From Chloroflexota bacterium (GTDB lineage Bacteria > Chloroflexota > Limnocylindria > Limnocylindrales > CSP1-4): DNA of 6,260 nt. Where the stretch lies: assembly GCA_021789355.1 (NCBI GenBank), contig JAJYJR010000361.1:1-6260 (forward strand), read 5' to 3'. Shown here one piece after another: positions 1 to 5,729 of this stretch; the first letter of the stretch is position 1, and every line of letters begins with the position of its first letter. The notes below the pieces were generated by a model. That model was given only the letters and a program-made list of their open reading frames with translations. It searched no databases and was not told where the DNA came from. A program made the position numbers and the translations under genes.

Positions 1-112
1 GTCGTCGCCAGCTCACGATCGTGCGCCCGACGGTGATCGCCAGCCAGTTCGGCAGGAGCAGGGCTCCAACCCGCCGGAGGGAGGGTCGGACGAGCAGACG
101 GACGCAGATCAT
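1..112 (-). CDS. Unidentified protein, N-terminal fragment cut by the window edge
   Basis: An open frame starts with ATG at 112 on the minus strand and runs without a stop to base 2, giving 37 codons. The peptide begins MICVRLLVRPSLRRVGALLL and continues with a short hydrophobic stretch (residues about 17-33) among several arginines, so it could be the start of a membrane-associated or surface-bound protein. The start is supported by a CATACT hexamer exactly 6 bases upstream, the same arrangement as at hisS. The gene would be divergent from hisS across a 176-base spacer. No family is recognised with confidence from 37 residues. A segment like AITVGRTI occurs, from memory, ahead of the metal-binding helix in some small hypothetical proteins, but that is only a guess. 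The frame may also be chance, since stop codons are rare at this GC content. Confidence 0.4.
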   Translation of the reverse strand, partial: MICVRLLVRPSLRRVGALLLPNWLAITVGRTIVSWRR

Positions 113-118
113 GGGACC

Positions 119-124
119 AGTATG
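119..124 (-). promoter_or_regulatory. Possible -10 box of the left-edge minus-strand gene
   Basis: Read on the minus strand this is CATACT, matching four of six bases of TATAAT, followed by six bases (GGTCCC) and then ATG at 112. The spacing would put the transcription start at or next to the A of the start codon, giving a leaderless mRNA. No clear -35 was found. The match is weak by itself; it counts mainly because hisS, aspS and the gene at 5684 show the same spacing. Confidence 0.3.
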
Positions 125-276
125 CGCACGCGAGCGGCCGCCGGGGCAGGCTCGACGGGGGGCATCGCCGGCCGCCGGCGCGAGCGCCACGGCCCGGGAG
201 ACCACACCGCCGACGCCAGCGCTACGGGCCGGGAGATCGGCCGTCACGGGCCGCGCGACCGTGCCGCCGCACCGGA

Positions 277-282
277 TAGACT
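277..282 (+). promoter_or_regulatory. hisS -10 box (TAGACT), likely leaderless start
   Basis: TAGACT fits the TANNNT pattern and is separated from the hisS ATG at 289 by six bases, so transcription should begin at or within a base of the start codon. A weak -35-like GCGACC lies at 255-260 with a 16-base spacer and shares only the central GAC with TTGACA. The bases between box and ATG (TCGGGC) contain no usable Shine-Dalgarno. Confidence 0.55.
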
Positions 283-288
283 TCGGGC

Positions 289-1575
289 ATGTCCTCCTAC
301 CGAGCCCCGCGCGGCACCCGCGACCTGCTGCCCGCCGGGCATCGGGCGTGGGAGCGCCTGTCGGCCCTCGCCGGCGATCTCGCCCGTCGCTACGGGTACG
401 CCGGGATCGAGACGCCGCTGTTCGAGCAGACGGCGGTGTTCGAGCGGGGCGTCGGCGAGGTCACCGACATCGTGGAGAAGGAGCTCTTCCGCATCCAGCC
501 GCGGACCGAGGAGGCCGAATCCTGGGCCCTCCGGCCCGAGGGGACCGCCGGCATCGTGCGGGCATACGTGCAGCACGGCATGCACACCCTGCCCCAGCCG
601 GTACGTGTGCAGTACGTCGGGCCGATGTTCCGGTACGACCGGCCGCAGGCGGGACGGTACCGGCAGTTCTGGCAGTGGGACGTGGAGGCGATCGGCGATC
701 CGGGTCCCGCCGTCGATGCGGAGATCGTGGAACTGGGGCATCGCTTCTACACCGAGGCGGGTCTGTCGAACGTGAAGGTCCTGCTGAACTCGATCGGCGA
801 CCCCGCCTGCCGGCCGGCGTACATCGCCGAGCTCACCGCGTACTTCGGGGCACACCTCGATCAACTGCCCGACCTGGAGCGCGCACGTCTGTCGGCCAAC
901 CCGTTGCGCCTGCTCGACTCGAAGGACCCCGACATGGCGGCGCTGAACGCCGCGGCACCGCGCATGGTCGACCGGCTCTGCGACGCCTGCCGGGCCCATT
1001 TCGACGCGGTGCGTGCTCACCTCGATGCCCTCGGCGTGCCGGTGCGGCCGGAACCCTCGCTGGTCCGGGGCCTCGACTACTACACGCGGACCGCCTTCGA
1101 GTACTACCGCGAAGGTGCCGAGGGCCAGCAGCAGGCGCTCGGCGGGGGCGGGCGCTACGACGGGCTGGTCCAGCTGCTGGGCGGCAAACCGACGCCCGGG
1201 ATCGGGTTCGCGCTGGGGATCGACCGCGTGATCCTGGCGCTCGCGGAGGAGGGCCTGGAGTCGCCCGCCGCACCCGGCCCGTCCGCCTTCGTGACCAGCG
1301 CGGATCCCGCCGACACGGTGGCTCGCCTGCGGCTGGCGACCGAGCTGCGCCGGGACGGGATCGCGGCCCGTGCCGACCTGGGGAAGCGCCGCCTGGCACG
1401 CCAGCTGGAGCAGGCATCGCGCGAGGGCGCCCACTTTGCCGTGATCCTGGGCGACGAACTGCGCGAGGGGATGGTGCAGCTGCGGGACCTGCGCTCGGCA
1501 TCCCAGCACCCGGTGCCGGTCGCGGAGCTGGCACGCGAGATCGAGCGGGGCGAGGGCTCCCACCGGCACGGCTGA
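289..1575 (+). CDS. hisS: Histidyl-tRNA synthetase (HisRS)
   Basis: This cytoplasmic class II synthetase attaches histidine to tRNA-His using ATP. The 428-residue length is normal for bacterial HisRS. Visible landmarks in order are the N-terminal PRGTRDLLP (about 7-15), LRPEGTA (81-87), motif 2 FRYDRPQAGRYRQF (114-127), the histidine-binding RGLDYYTRTAFEY (260-272), GGGGRYDGL (285-293), and motif 3 GIGFALGIDRV (304-314). A C-terminal anticodon-binding domain spans about 330-428. Having both the His-A motif and the anticodon domain separates it from the HisZ regulatory paralogue. Motif 2 is followed by WQWDVEAIG where many enzymes have HQ. The ATG at 289 is chosen because the conserved N-terminus begins immediately and a -10 box lies 6 bases upstream. 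aspS follows after 30 bases, so the two may be partly co-transcribed, although aspS has its own -10-like box. Confidence 0.97.
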   Translation: MSSYRAPRGTRDLLPAGHRAWERLSALAGDLARRYGYAGIETPLFEQTAVFERGVGEVTDIVEKELFRIQPRTEEAESWALRPEGTAGIVRAYVQHGMHTLPQPVRVQYVGPMFRYDRPQAGRYRQFWQWDVEAIGDPGPAVDAEIVELGHRFYTEAGLSNVKVLLNSIGDPACRPAYIAELTAYFGAHLDQLPDLERARLSANPLRLLDSKDPDMAALNAAAPRMVDRLCDACRAHFDAVRAHLDALGVPVRPEPSLVRGLDYYTRTAFEYYREGAEGQQQALGGGGRYDGLVQLLGGKPTPGIGFALGIDRVILALAEEGLESPAAPGPSAFVTSADPADTVARLRLATELRRDGIAARADLGKRRLARQLEQASREGAHFAVILGDELREGMVQLRDLRSASQHPVPVAELAREIERGEGSHRHG

Positions 1576-1591
1576 GGGCGGCGCCATCCCG

Positions 1592-1597
1592 TACGAT
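1592..1597 (+). promoter_or_regulatory. aspS -10 box (TACGAT) in the hisS-aspS gap
   Basis: TACGAT fits TANNNT and ends 8 bases before the aspS ATG at 1606, placing a start site at about 1604-1606 and implying a leaderless aspS transcript. A GGAG lies at 1600-1603, only 2 bases from the ATG, which is too close for normal Shine-Dalgarno pairing. No convincing -35 was seen. The box suggests aspS can be transcribed independently of hisS. Confidence 0.5.
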
Positions 1598-1605
1598 GTG
1601 GAGCC

Positions 1606-3519
1606 ATGACCGACGCCACCGTGTCGTCGCCCGCCCTCGACGACCTTGCCACCCCCTACCGAACCGACACCTGCGGCGGCCTGCGGGCGTCCGACGCCGG
1701 CCGTGAGGCCCGCCTGGCGGGCTGGGTGCACCGCCGGCGCGACCACGGCCACCTGATCTTCCTCGACCTGCGGGACCGGCACGGCATCACGCAGGTCGTC
1801 GTGGATGCGCAGGAGGCCCCTGATGCGCACGCCGCGGCGGCCCGCGTGCGTGCCGAGTTCGTCGTGTCGACCGCAGGTGCCGTCGCGCGCCGGCTGCCCG
1901 GGACCGAGAACGCCCGGCTCGCGACCGGCGAGGTGGAGCTGCGGGCGAGGGACCTCGACATCCTGGCCGAGGCGAAGACCCCGCCCTTCTACATCAACGA
2001 GCCGGAGGCGCCTGTCGAGGAGGCCGTGCGGCTGCGCTACCGGTACCTGGATATCCGGCGCGAGCCGATGCGGGACCGGTTGCTGATGCGGTCGAACCTC
2101 GTGCGGGCCATCCGCGACGCCCACCACCGCGCCGGCTTCGTCGAGATCGAGACCCCCATCCTCATCAAGTCGACCCCAGAGGGCGCCCGCGACTTCATCG
2201 TGCCAAGCCGGCTCCAGCCCGGGACCGTGTACGCGCTCCCGCAGAGCCCGCAGCAGCTCAAGCAGCTGCTGATGGTGGCCGGGATGGACCGCTACTTCCA
2301 GATCGCGCGTTGCTTCCGGGACGAGGACCTGCGCGGAGACCGGCAGCCGGAGTTCACCCAGCTCGACCTCGAGATGAGCTTCGTGCGCGAGCAGACGGTC
2401 ATGGATTTCGTGGAGGCGATGGCCATCGAGGTCAGCCGCGCCGTCGTCCCGGAGCGCCCGCTCCAGGACGTCCCGTTCCCGCGCTTCACCTACGAGGAGG
2501 CACTGGAGCGTTTCGGATCCGACAAGCCTGATCTGCGGTTCGGGATGGAGCTGGTGGACCTCGCGCCGGCGCTGCAGGCCGACGGTGGCGGGGAGGGCAC
2601 CGGCTTTCGCGTCTTCGACGAGGCGGTCGCCGGCGGCGGGCGCGTGAAGGGCGTCGTGGCGCCCGGCATGGCCGCCGCGAGCCGCCGCGATATCGATGAG
2701 CTGACGGCGTTCGCACGCCGGTACGGGGCGCACGGGCTGGTGCACGTGTCGGTGGACGGCGACGGCACGGTGCACTCGCCAGTGGGCAAGTACCTGGGCG
2801 AGGAACGGCTGCAGGCGATGGTGGCGGCCGCCGGCGCGACTCCCGGCGACCTGCTGCTGGTGGTCGCCGATCAGCCGGCCGTGACGGCCGACGTGCTCGG
2901 GAGGCTGCGCCGCGAGCTGGGCGAGCGACTCGGCCTGGTCGACCCGAACGTGCTGGCGTACTGCTGGGTGTACCGCTTCCCGATGTACCAGTGGGACGCC
3001 GACAACGACCGCTGGGACGCCACGCACAACCCGTTCTCCGGCGTGGTGCCCGAGGACGAGCCGCTGCTCGTGACCGCCTCGGGCGACCCGTACCGGCCGT
3101 CCCCGGAGGATCCGGCGGGGCGCGCCCGGGCCATGCAGTACGACATCGCGCTGAACGGCTGGGAGCTCGGCGGCGGCTCGGTCCGGATCCACCGGCGGGA
3201 GCTGCTGGAACGGAGCTTCGCGCTGCAGGGTTACTCGCGGGAACGGATGCACGGCCTGTTCGGAGGGATCCTGGAGGCGTTCGAGTACGGCGCGCCGCCG
3301 CACGGCGGGATCGCGCTGGGCATCGACCGCTGGGCGGCGTTGCTGGCCAACCAGACCAACATCCGCGAGGTGATGGCGTTCCCCAAGACCTCGTCGGGAA
3401 CCGACCTGATGCTCGAGGCTCCCTCGGCGCCGGACCCGACGCAGTACGCGGAGCTGGGGCTGCGGTACGTCGGCGCGCCCGCTGCAGCGGACCAGCCCGT
3501 CGCGACGCCCGGCGCGTAG
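1606..3519 (+). CDS. aspS: Aspartyl-tRNA synthetase, probably non-discriminating (AspRS/AsxRS)
   Basis: This class IIb synthetase charges tRNA-Asp, and possibly tRNA-Asn, with aspartate. At 637 residues it is somewhat longer than the roughly 590 of E. coli. The order is bacterial-type: an N-terminal OB-fold anticodon domain (about 20-125), motif 1 region GFVEIETPILIKSTPEGARDF (from about 177), the aspartate-site QSPQ with Lys219 (213-219), and motif 2 FRDED (237-241) followed by RQPEFTQLD (246-254). A GAD insertion domain (about 335-445) follows, then YDIALNGWELGGGSVRIH (512-529) and motif 3 GIALGIDRW (569-576). In the anticodon domain His47 and Gly99 align with the pair linked to tRNA-Asn acceptance in Pseudomonas AspRS, where E. 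coli has Leu and Lys. The active-site segment reads HNPF (474-477) instead of the usual HHPF. About 17 extra residues precede the conserved N-terminus; the start is supported by the upstream TACGAT box. Confidence 0.96.
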   Translation: MTDATVSSPALDDLATPYRTDTCGGLRASDAGREARLAGWVHRRRDHGHLIFLDLRDRHGITQVVVDAQEAPDAHAAAARVRAEFVVSTAGAVARRLPGTENARLATGEVELRARDLDILAEAKTPPFYINEPEAPVEEAVRLRYRYLDIRREPMRDRLLMRSNLVRAIRDAHHRAGFVEIETPILIKSTPEGARDFIVPSRLQPGTVYALPQSPQQLKQLLMVAGMDRYFQIARCFRDEDLRGDRQPEFTQLDLEMSFVREQTVMDFVEAMAIEVSRAVVPERPLQDVPFPRFTYEEALERFGSDKPDLRFGMELVDLAPALQADGGGEGTGFRVFDEAVAGGGRVKGVVAPGMAAASRRDIDELTAFARRYGAHGLVHVSVDGDGTVHSPVGKYLGEERLQAMVAAAGATPGDLLLVVADQPAVTADVLGRLRRELGERLGLVDPNVLAYCWVYRFPMYQWDADNDRWDATHNPFSGVVPEDEPLLVTASGDPYRPSPEDPAGRARAMQYDIALNGWELGGGSVRIHRRELLERSFALQGYSRERMHGLFGGILEAFEYGAPPHGGIALGIDRWAALLANQTNIREVMAFPKTSSGTDLMLEAPSAPDPTQYAELGLRYVGAPAAADQPVATPGA

Positions 3520-3540
3520 CCCGTCACGCATCGGGCGGCC

Positions 3541-4479
3541 GTGGACTGGGTCGGGGCCGTCGCGCGACACCCGCGGTCGGGGGCCCTGGCGGGCGCGCTG
3601 TGCATCGCGTTCTCGGGGATCCTCTTCCGGTTCTCGGGGACCACGCCCGCCACCGCGACGGTCTTCCGCTGCCTCTACGCGCTGCCCTTCCTGGCGCCGC
3701 TCGCGCTGGTGGAACGACGCAGGCTGGGACCTTTCGGACGCCGCGGGCACGTCGTCGCCGGGCTTGCCGGGCTCTTCTTCACAGCGGATCTCCTGGCCTG
3801 GCAGCACGCGGTCCTGGAGGTGGGAGCCGGCCTGGCGACCGTGCTGGCGAACCTCCAGGTCGTCGTGGTCGCCGCCGTGGCGTGGGTGGCGCTGCGCGAG
3901 CGGCCGTCTCGGGGGGTCCTGGCGTCGATGCCGGCAATGCTCGGGGGCGTGGTGCTGATCTCGGGGCTCGTCGGCGGCCGGGCCTACGGGGCCGATCCCC
4001 GCCTCGGCGCGGTCCTTGGCATCGCGTCCGCGATCGCGTACGCCGGGTACCTGCTGCTGGCGCGGCAGGGCAACCCGGGTGGGTTCCGCCCCGCGACCGT
4101 CCTCTTCGACGCGAGCGCCGCCACGGTCGTCGCCGGAGTCCTGATCGGCACGCTGCTCGGCGAGTTCGACCCGGTCCCATCCTGGCCGGCGCATGGCTGG
4201 CTGCTGCTCCTGGCCCTCACGGCCCAGGTCGCCGGGTACCTGCTGATCGCGGCATCGCTGCCGCGCCTGCCCGCGGCGCTTACCTCGGTGATCCTGCTCG
4301 CGCAGCCCGTGACGACGGTCTTCCTGGGCGCGGTGCTGCTGGGCGAGGCGCCCTCGATCGTCCAGCTTGGCGGGGTGACGCTCATCGTGGTTGGGCTGCT
4401 GGCGGCCACCGTCCGGCCCCGGGCGAGTGCCGTCGCCCGGGGACCGCTGCCGGAAGCCGGAGGCGTCGCCGCGCCCTGA
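3541..4479 (+). CDS. EamA/DMT-superfamily membrane permease
   Basis: This 312-residue protein has about ten hydrophobic segments arranged as two EamA repeats, typical of drug/metabolite transporters of the inner membrane. The first repeat spans roughly 14-145 and the second roughly 158-290. Family-like features include a helix of the form TVLANLQVVVVAAVAWVALRER (about 100-121), with the characteristic small-residue helix ending in an acidic-basic pair. Its counterpart in the second half is SVILLAQPVTTVFLGAVLLGE. The substrate cannot be told from sequence; family members export amino acids, nucleosides or metabolites, or import sugars and cofactors. The GTG at 3541 is the first possible start after the aspS stop, 21 bases downstream and in the same frame. 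A weak GGGCGG at 3533-3538 is the only Shine-Dalgarno-like sequence. Close spacing suggests transcription with aspS. The C-terminal tail (about 292-312) is a short hydrophilic Ala/Pro/Arg-rich stretch. Confidence 0.9.
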   Translation: MDWVGAVARHPRSGALAGALCIAFSGILFRFSGTTPATATVFRCLYALPFLAPLALVERRRLGPFGRRGHVVAGLAGLFFTADLLAWQHAVLEVGAGLATVLANLQVVVVAAVAWVALRERPSRGVLASMPAMLGGVVLISGLVGGRAYGADPRLGAVLGIASAIAYAGYLLLARQGNPGGFRPATVLFDASAATVVAGVLIGTLLGEFDPVPSWPAHGWLLLLALTAQVAGYLLIAASLPRLPAALTSVILLAQPVTTVFLGAVLLGEAPSIVQLGGVTLIVVGLLAATVRPRASAVARGPLPEAGGVAAP

Positions 4480-4489
4480 CCGGGGTCAG
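4476..4489. repeat. Inverted repeat spanning both convergent stop codons
   Basis: CTGACC at 4476-4481 and GGTCAG at 4484-4489 are perfect complements separated by two bases. The TGA of the permease (4477-4479) and the TGA of the minus-strand acetyltransferase (4486-4488) sit symmetrically inside the arms. An alternative stem pairs CCGGG at 4480-4484 with CCCGG at 4490-4494 around a 5-base loop. No T-run follows on either strand, so a canonical intrinsic terminator is not shown. Confidence 0.4.
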
Positions 4490-5034
4490 CCCGGGAGTCC
4501 GGCGCCCCCGGCACCCTCGCGTGCCTCGCCGAGCAGCAACTCCACGATGACGGTGTCCCGCCAGGCGCCGTCGAGCCTGCCGTGCCTGCGATACGTGCCC
4601 ACCTCGCGGAACCCGAGCCGGGCGCACAGCCGCCGGCTCGCGACGTTCTCCGGGAAGATGCGGGAGACGAGCTTCCAGAACCCGGCCGCCTCGCAGGCCT
4701 CGATCAGCCCCTCGAGCGCCGCGCGCCCGGCCCCCGTCCCGCGCGCGTCCCGTGCCGCGTACACCGAGAACTCGGCCACGCCGTCGTAGCAGTCCCGCGG
4801 CCGGTACGTGCTCGCCGCCGCCCACGCCGCCACCCGGCCTCCTCGCTCGGCCACCACCACCGGGTGGCGGCCCGCCTTCTCCGCTAGCCAGGCCGTCATC
4901 TCCTCCGCGGTCCTCGGCCGCGTCTCGAACGTCGCGAGCCGGTCCTCGATCCCCTCTGTGTAGATCGCGGCGATCGCGGCGGCGTCGCCGGCACGCGCCG
5001 GCCTGACCACCGTCTCGGGCGCGCCGCCGCTCAC
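4486..5034 (-). CDS. arsN1: GNAT N-acetyltransferase, ArsN1/phosphinothricin acetyltransferase type
   Basis: The predicted cytoplasmic enzyme would transfer acetyl from acetyl-CoA to the amino group of a glutamate-analogue toxin such as arsinothricin, phosphinothricin or methionine sulfoximine. The 182 residues cover one GNAT domain: N-terminal [19 protein letters not shown] (10-28), [13 protein letters not shown] (30-42), the [20 protein letters not shown] segment with Glu88 (77-96), acetyl-CoA loop R-x-x-G-x-G at 98-103, then [12 protein letters not shown] (119-130), [13 protein letters not shown] (140-152) and WRDTVIVE (158-165). This string of motifs is, from memory, that of the ArsN1 family A and related PAT proteins. 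The true substrate is unproven; no other arsenic gene is in view. The start is GTG at 5034, overlapping the TGA of the upstream MobA-like gene as GTGA, so translation is probably coupled. Its 3' end converges on the permease gene with 6 bases between stops. Confidence 0.88.
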   Translation of the reverse strand: MSGGAPETVVRPARAGDAAAIAAIYTEGIEDRLATFETRPRTAEEMTAWLAEKAGRHPVVVAERGGRVAAWAAASTYRPRDCYDGVAEFSVYAARDARGTGAGRAALEGLIEACEAAGFWKLVSRIFPENVASRRLCARLGFREVGTYRRHGRLDGAWRDTVIVELLLGEAREGAGGAGLPG

Positions 5035-5684
5035 CGCTCGGACAGCGCCTGTGCCACGTCCGAGCCCCAGTCCGGCGGGTGGCCGGTGACGGGCTCGTCG
5101 GGGCCCGCGTACGCCGGGAGCGCCGTCCGCGGCGTGTCGACGTCATGGGTCGCCCCCGGATCGCCCAGGTCGAGCATCCGTATCCGCACGCCGGCTGTCG
5201 CCAGGCCGTCGAGCAGGCGGTCCGGGGACAGGTCGGGCGGGAGGGCGCGCAGCGCGTCCAGCAGGGCGAGCGGCACCAGGGCTGGCCAGCCCGGCTCCCC
5301 CTTCCAGGACGCCCGGAGCACCGCCGTCGGAGCGCCTGCATGTGCCTCGATGAGGGCGGTGACCGTCCCGGCATCGATCCACGCCATGCGTGCCGGCCAC
5401 ACCAGGGCGGCCGTGGTCTCGCCGACCGACGCGGCCGCCGCCTCGATCCCGCCGACAATCTGCCCGGCCGGGACCGCGCCCGGAGGCGCCGGTGGCACGA
5501 GCTCCGCGGCGGACCCCGAGAGCGCACCGGCGACGGCTCCATCCGGATCCGGGCCCACCGCCACGACCGGCATCGCGCCCCCGGACCAGGCGGCATCGGC
5601 AATGTGACGAACGCGCGCGACCCCGTCCACGGGCGCGGTGGCCTCCTCGGCGCTGGCGGAGATGATCACGACGGCGACGGTCAC
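5031..5684 (-). CDS. MobA-like nucleotidyltransferase-fold protein with degenerate active site
   Basis: This 217-residue protein resembles small NTP-transferase (GT-A fold) proteins of the MobA/MocA group. It starts with a beta strand ([10 protein letters not shown], 2-11), and has [21 protein letters not shown] (95-115) where active relatives have a PADxP-like metal site. It then has [11 protein letters not shown] (128-138) and a late HDVDTP (180-185) like the conserved D-x-DTP of the family. The nucleotide loop normally reading LAAGxSxRMG is missing: after IISAS comes [15 protein letters not shown], with no glycine-rich turn. The Asp of the metal site is replaced by Arg99 and the following Pro by Ala101. 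It may therefore bind a ligand without catalysis, or be a divergent enzyme. The GTG at 5684 is chosen because an extended -10 (TGCTACCAT) ends 7 bases upstream; longer in-frame readings would run antisense through typA. It overlaps the acetyltransferase by 4 bases. Confidence 0.75.
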   Translation of the reverse strand: MTVAVVIISASAEEATAPVDGVARVRHIADAAWSGGAMPVVAVGPDPDGAVAGALSGSAAELVPPAPPGAVPAGQIVGGIEAAAASVGETTAALVWPARMAWIDAGTVTALIEAHAGAPTAVLRASWKGEPGWPALVPLALLDALRALPPDLSPDRLLDGLATAGVRIRMLDLGDPGATHDVDTPRTALPAYAGPDEPVTGHPPDWGSDVAQALSER

Positions 5685-5691
5685 GTCCGCG

Positions 5692-5700
5692 ATGGTAGCA
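5692..5700 (-). promoter_or_regulatory. Extended -10 (TGCTACCAT) for the minus-strand MobA-like/GNAT pair
   Basis: On the minus strand TGC plus TACCAT forms an extended -10 of the TGnTANNNT type. The hexamer (5697-5692) ends 7 bases before the GTG at 5684, so the mRNA would be leaderless. A -35-like TTGTCG lies at 5718-5713 with a short 15-base spacer. This promoter would drive both minus-strand genes as one operon. Confidence 0.55.
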
Positions 5701-5710
5701 GCGCTCCATG

Positions 5711-5719
5711 TGCGACAAT
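5711..5719 (+). promoter_or_regulatory. Possible extended -10 (TGCGACAAT) for typA
   Basis: TGC plus GACAAT resembles an extended -10, with the TG motif and A, A, T at hexamer positions 2, 5 and 6. It ends 10 bases before the typA ATG at 5730, so the leader would be only a few bases. There is no -35 match 16-18 bases upstream. It is part of an imperfect tandem 8-base repeat (TGCGACAA at 5711-5718, TGCGACGG at 5719-5726). Confidence 0.4.
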
Positions 5720-5729
5720 GCGACGGCCC

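Larger units (their letters stand above)
113..288. other. GC-rich divergent spacer between left-edge gene and hisS
   Basis: This 176-base stretch holds no convincing gene. Plus-strand frames that cross it are only upstream extensions of antisense or out-of-frame readings of hisS. It contains the putative promoters at its two ends. It also holds three copies of an ACGGSCC-type motif at 189-195, 224-230 and 246-252. The first copy, as CGGCCCG at 190-196, is the inverted complement of CGGGCCG at 225-231 and again at 247-253, so alternative hairpins could form. No T-box, tRNA or obvious terminator was seen. At this base composition such short repeats can be coincidental. Confidence 0.5.

Noticed and set aside
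113..288. T-box or other aminoacyl-tRNA-synthetase leader riboswitch upstream of hisS
   Set aside because: No T-box core sequence or terminator hairpin with a T-run was seen, and the -10 box 6 bases before the ATG leaves no leader to fold.
1600..1603. GGAG as an aspS Shine-Dalgarno
   Set aside because: It is only 2 bases from the ATG, too close for normal pairing, and it would lie upstream of or at the predicted transcription start.
21..1706. A 561-codon plus-strand frame overlapping hisS
   Set aside because: It is an out-of-frame reading of hisS, rich in Arg, Pro and Ala, with no recognisable domain; hisS itself is unambiguous.
244..4194. A 1316-codon open frame on the minus strand antisense to hisS, aspS and the permease
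   Set aside because: It is opposite genes with full conserved motifs, its composition is low-complexity Arg/Gly/His/Pro, and no protein domain is recognisable. Long antisense frames are expected at this GC content.
4480..4494. Intrinsic terminator between the convergent genes
   Set aside because: The CCGGG/CCCGG stem is only 5 base pairs and has no T-run on either strand, so it is reported only as an inverted repeat.
2991..4550. A 519-codon plus-strand frame across the end of aspS and the permease
   Set aside because: It is a shifted reading of two well-supported genes and has shadow-type composition.
4382..5602. A 406-codon minus-strand frame covering the acetyltransferase and MobA-like genes
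   Set aside because: It is a shifted reading of the two coding genes on the same strand; their own frames show clear family motifs.
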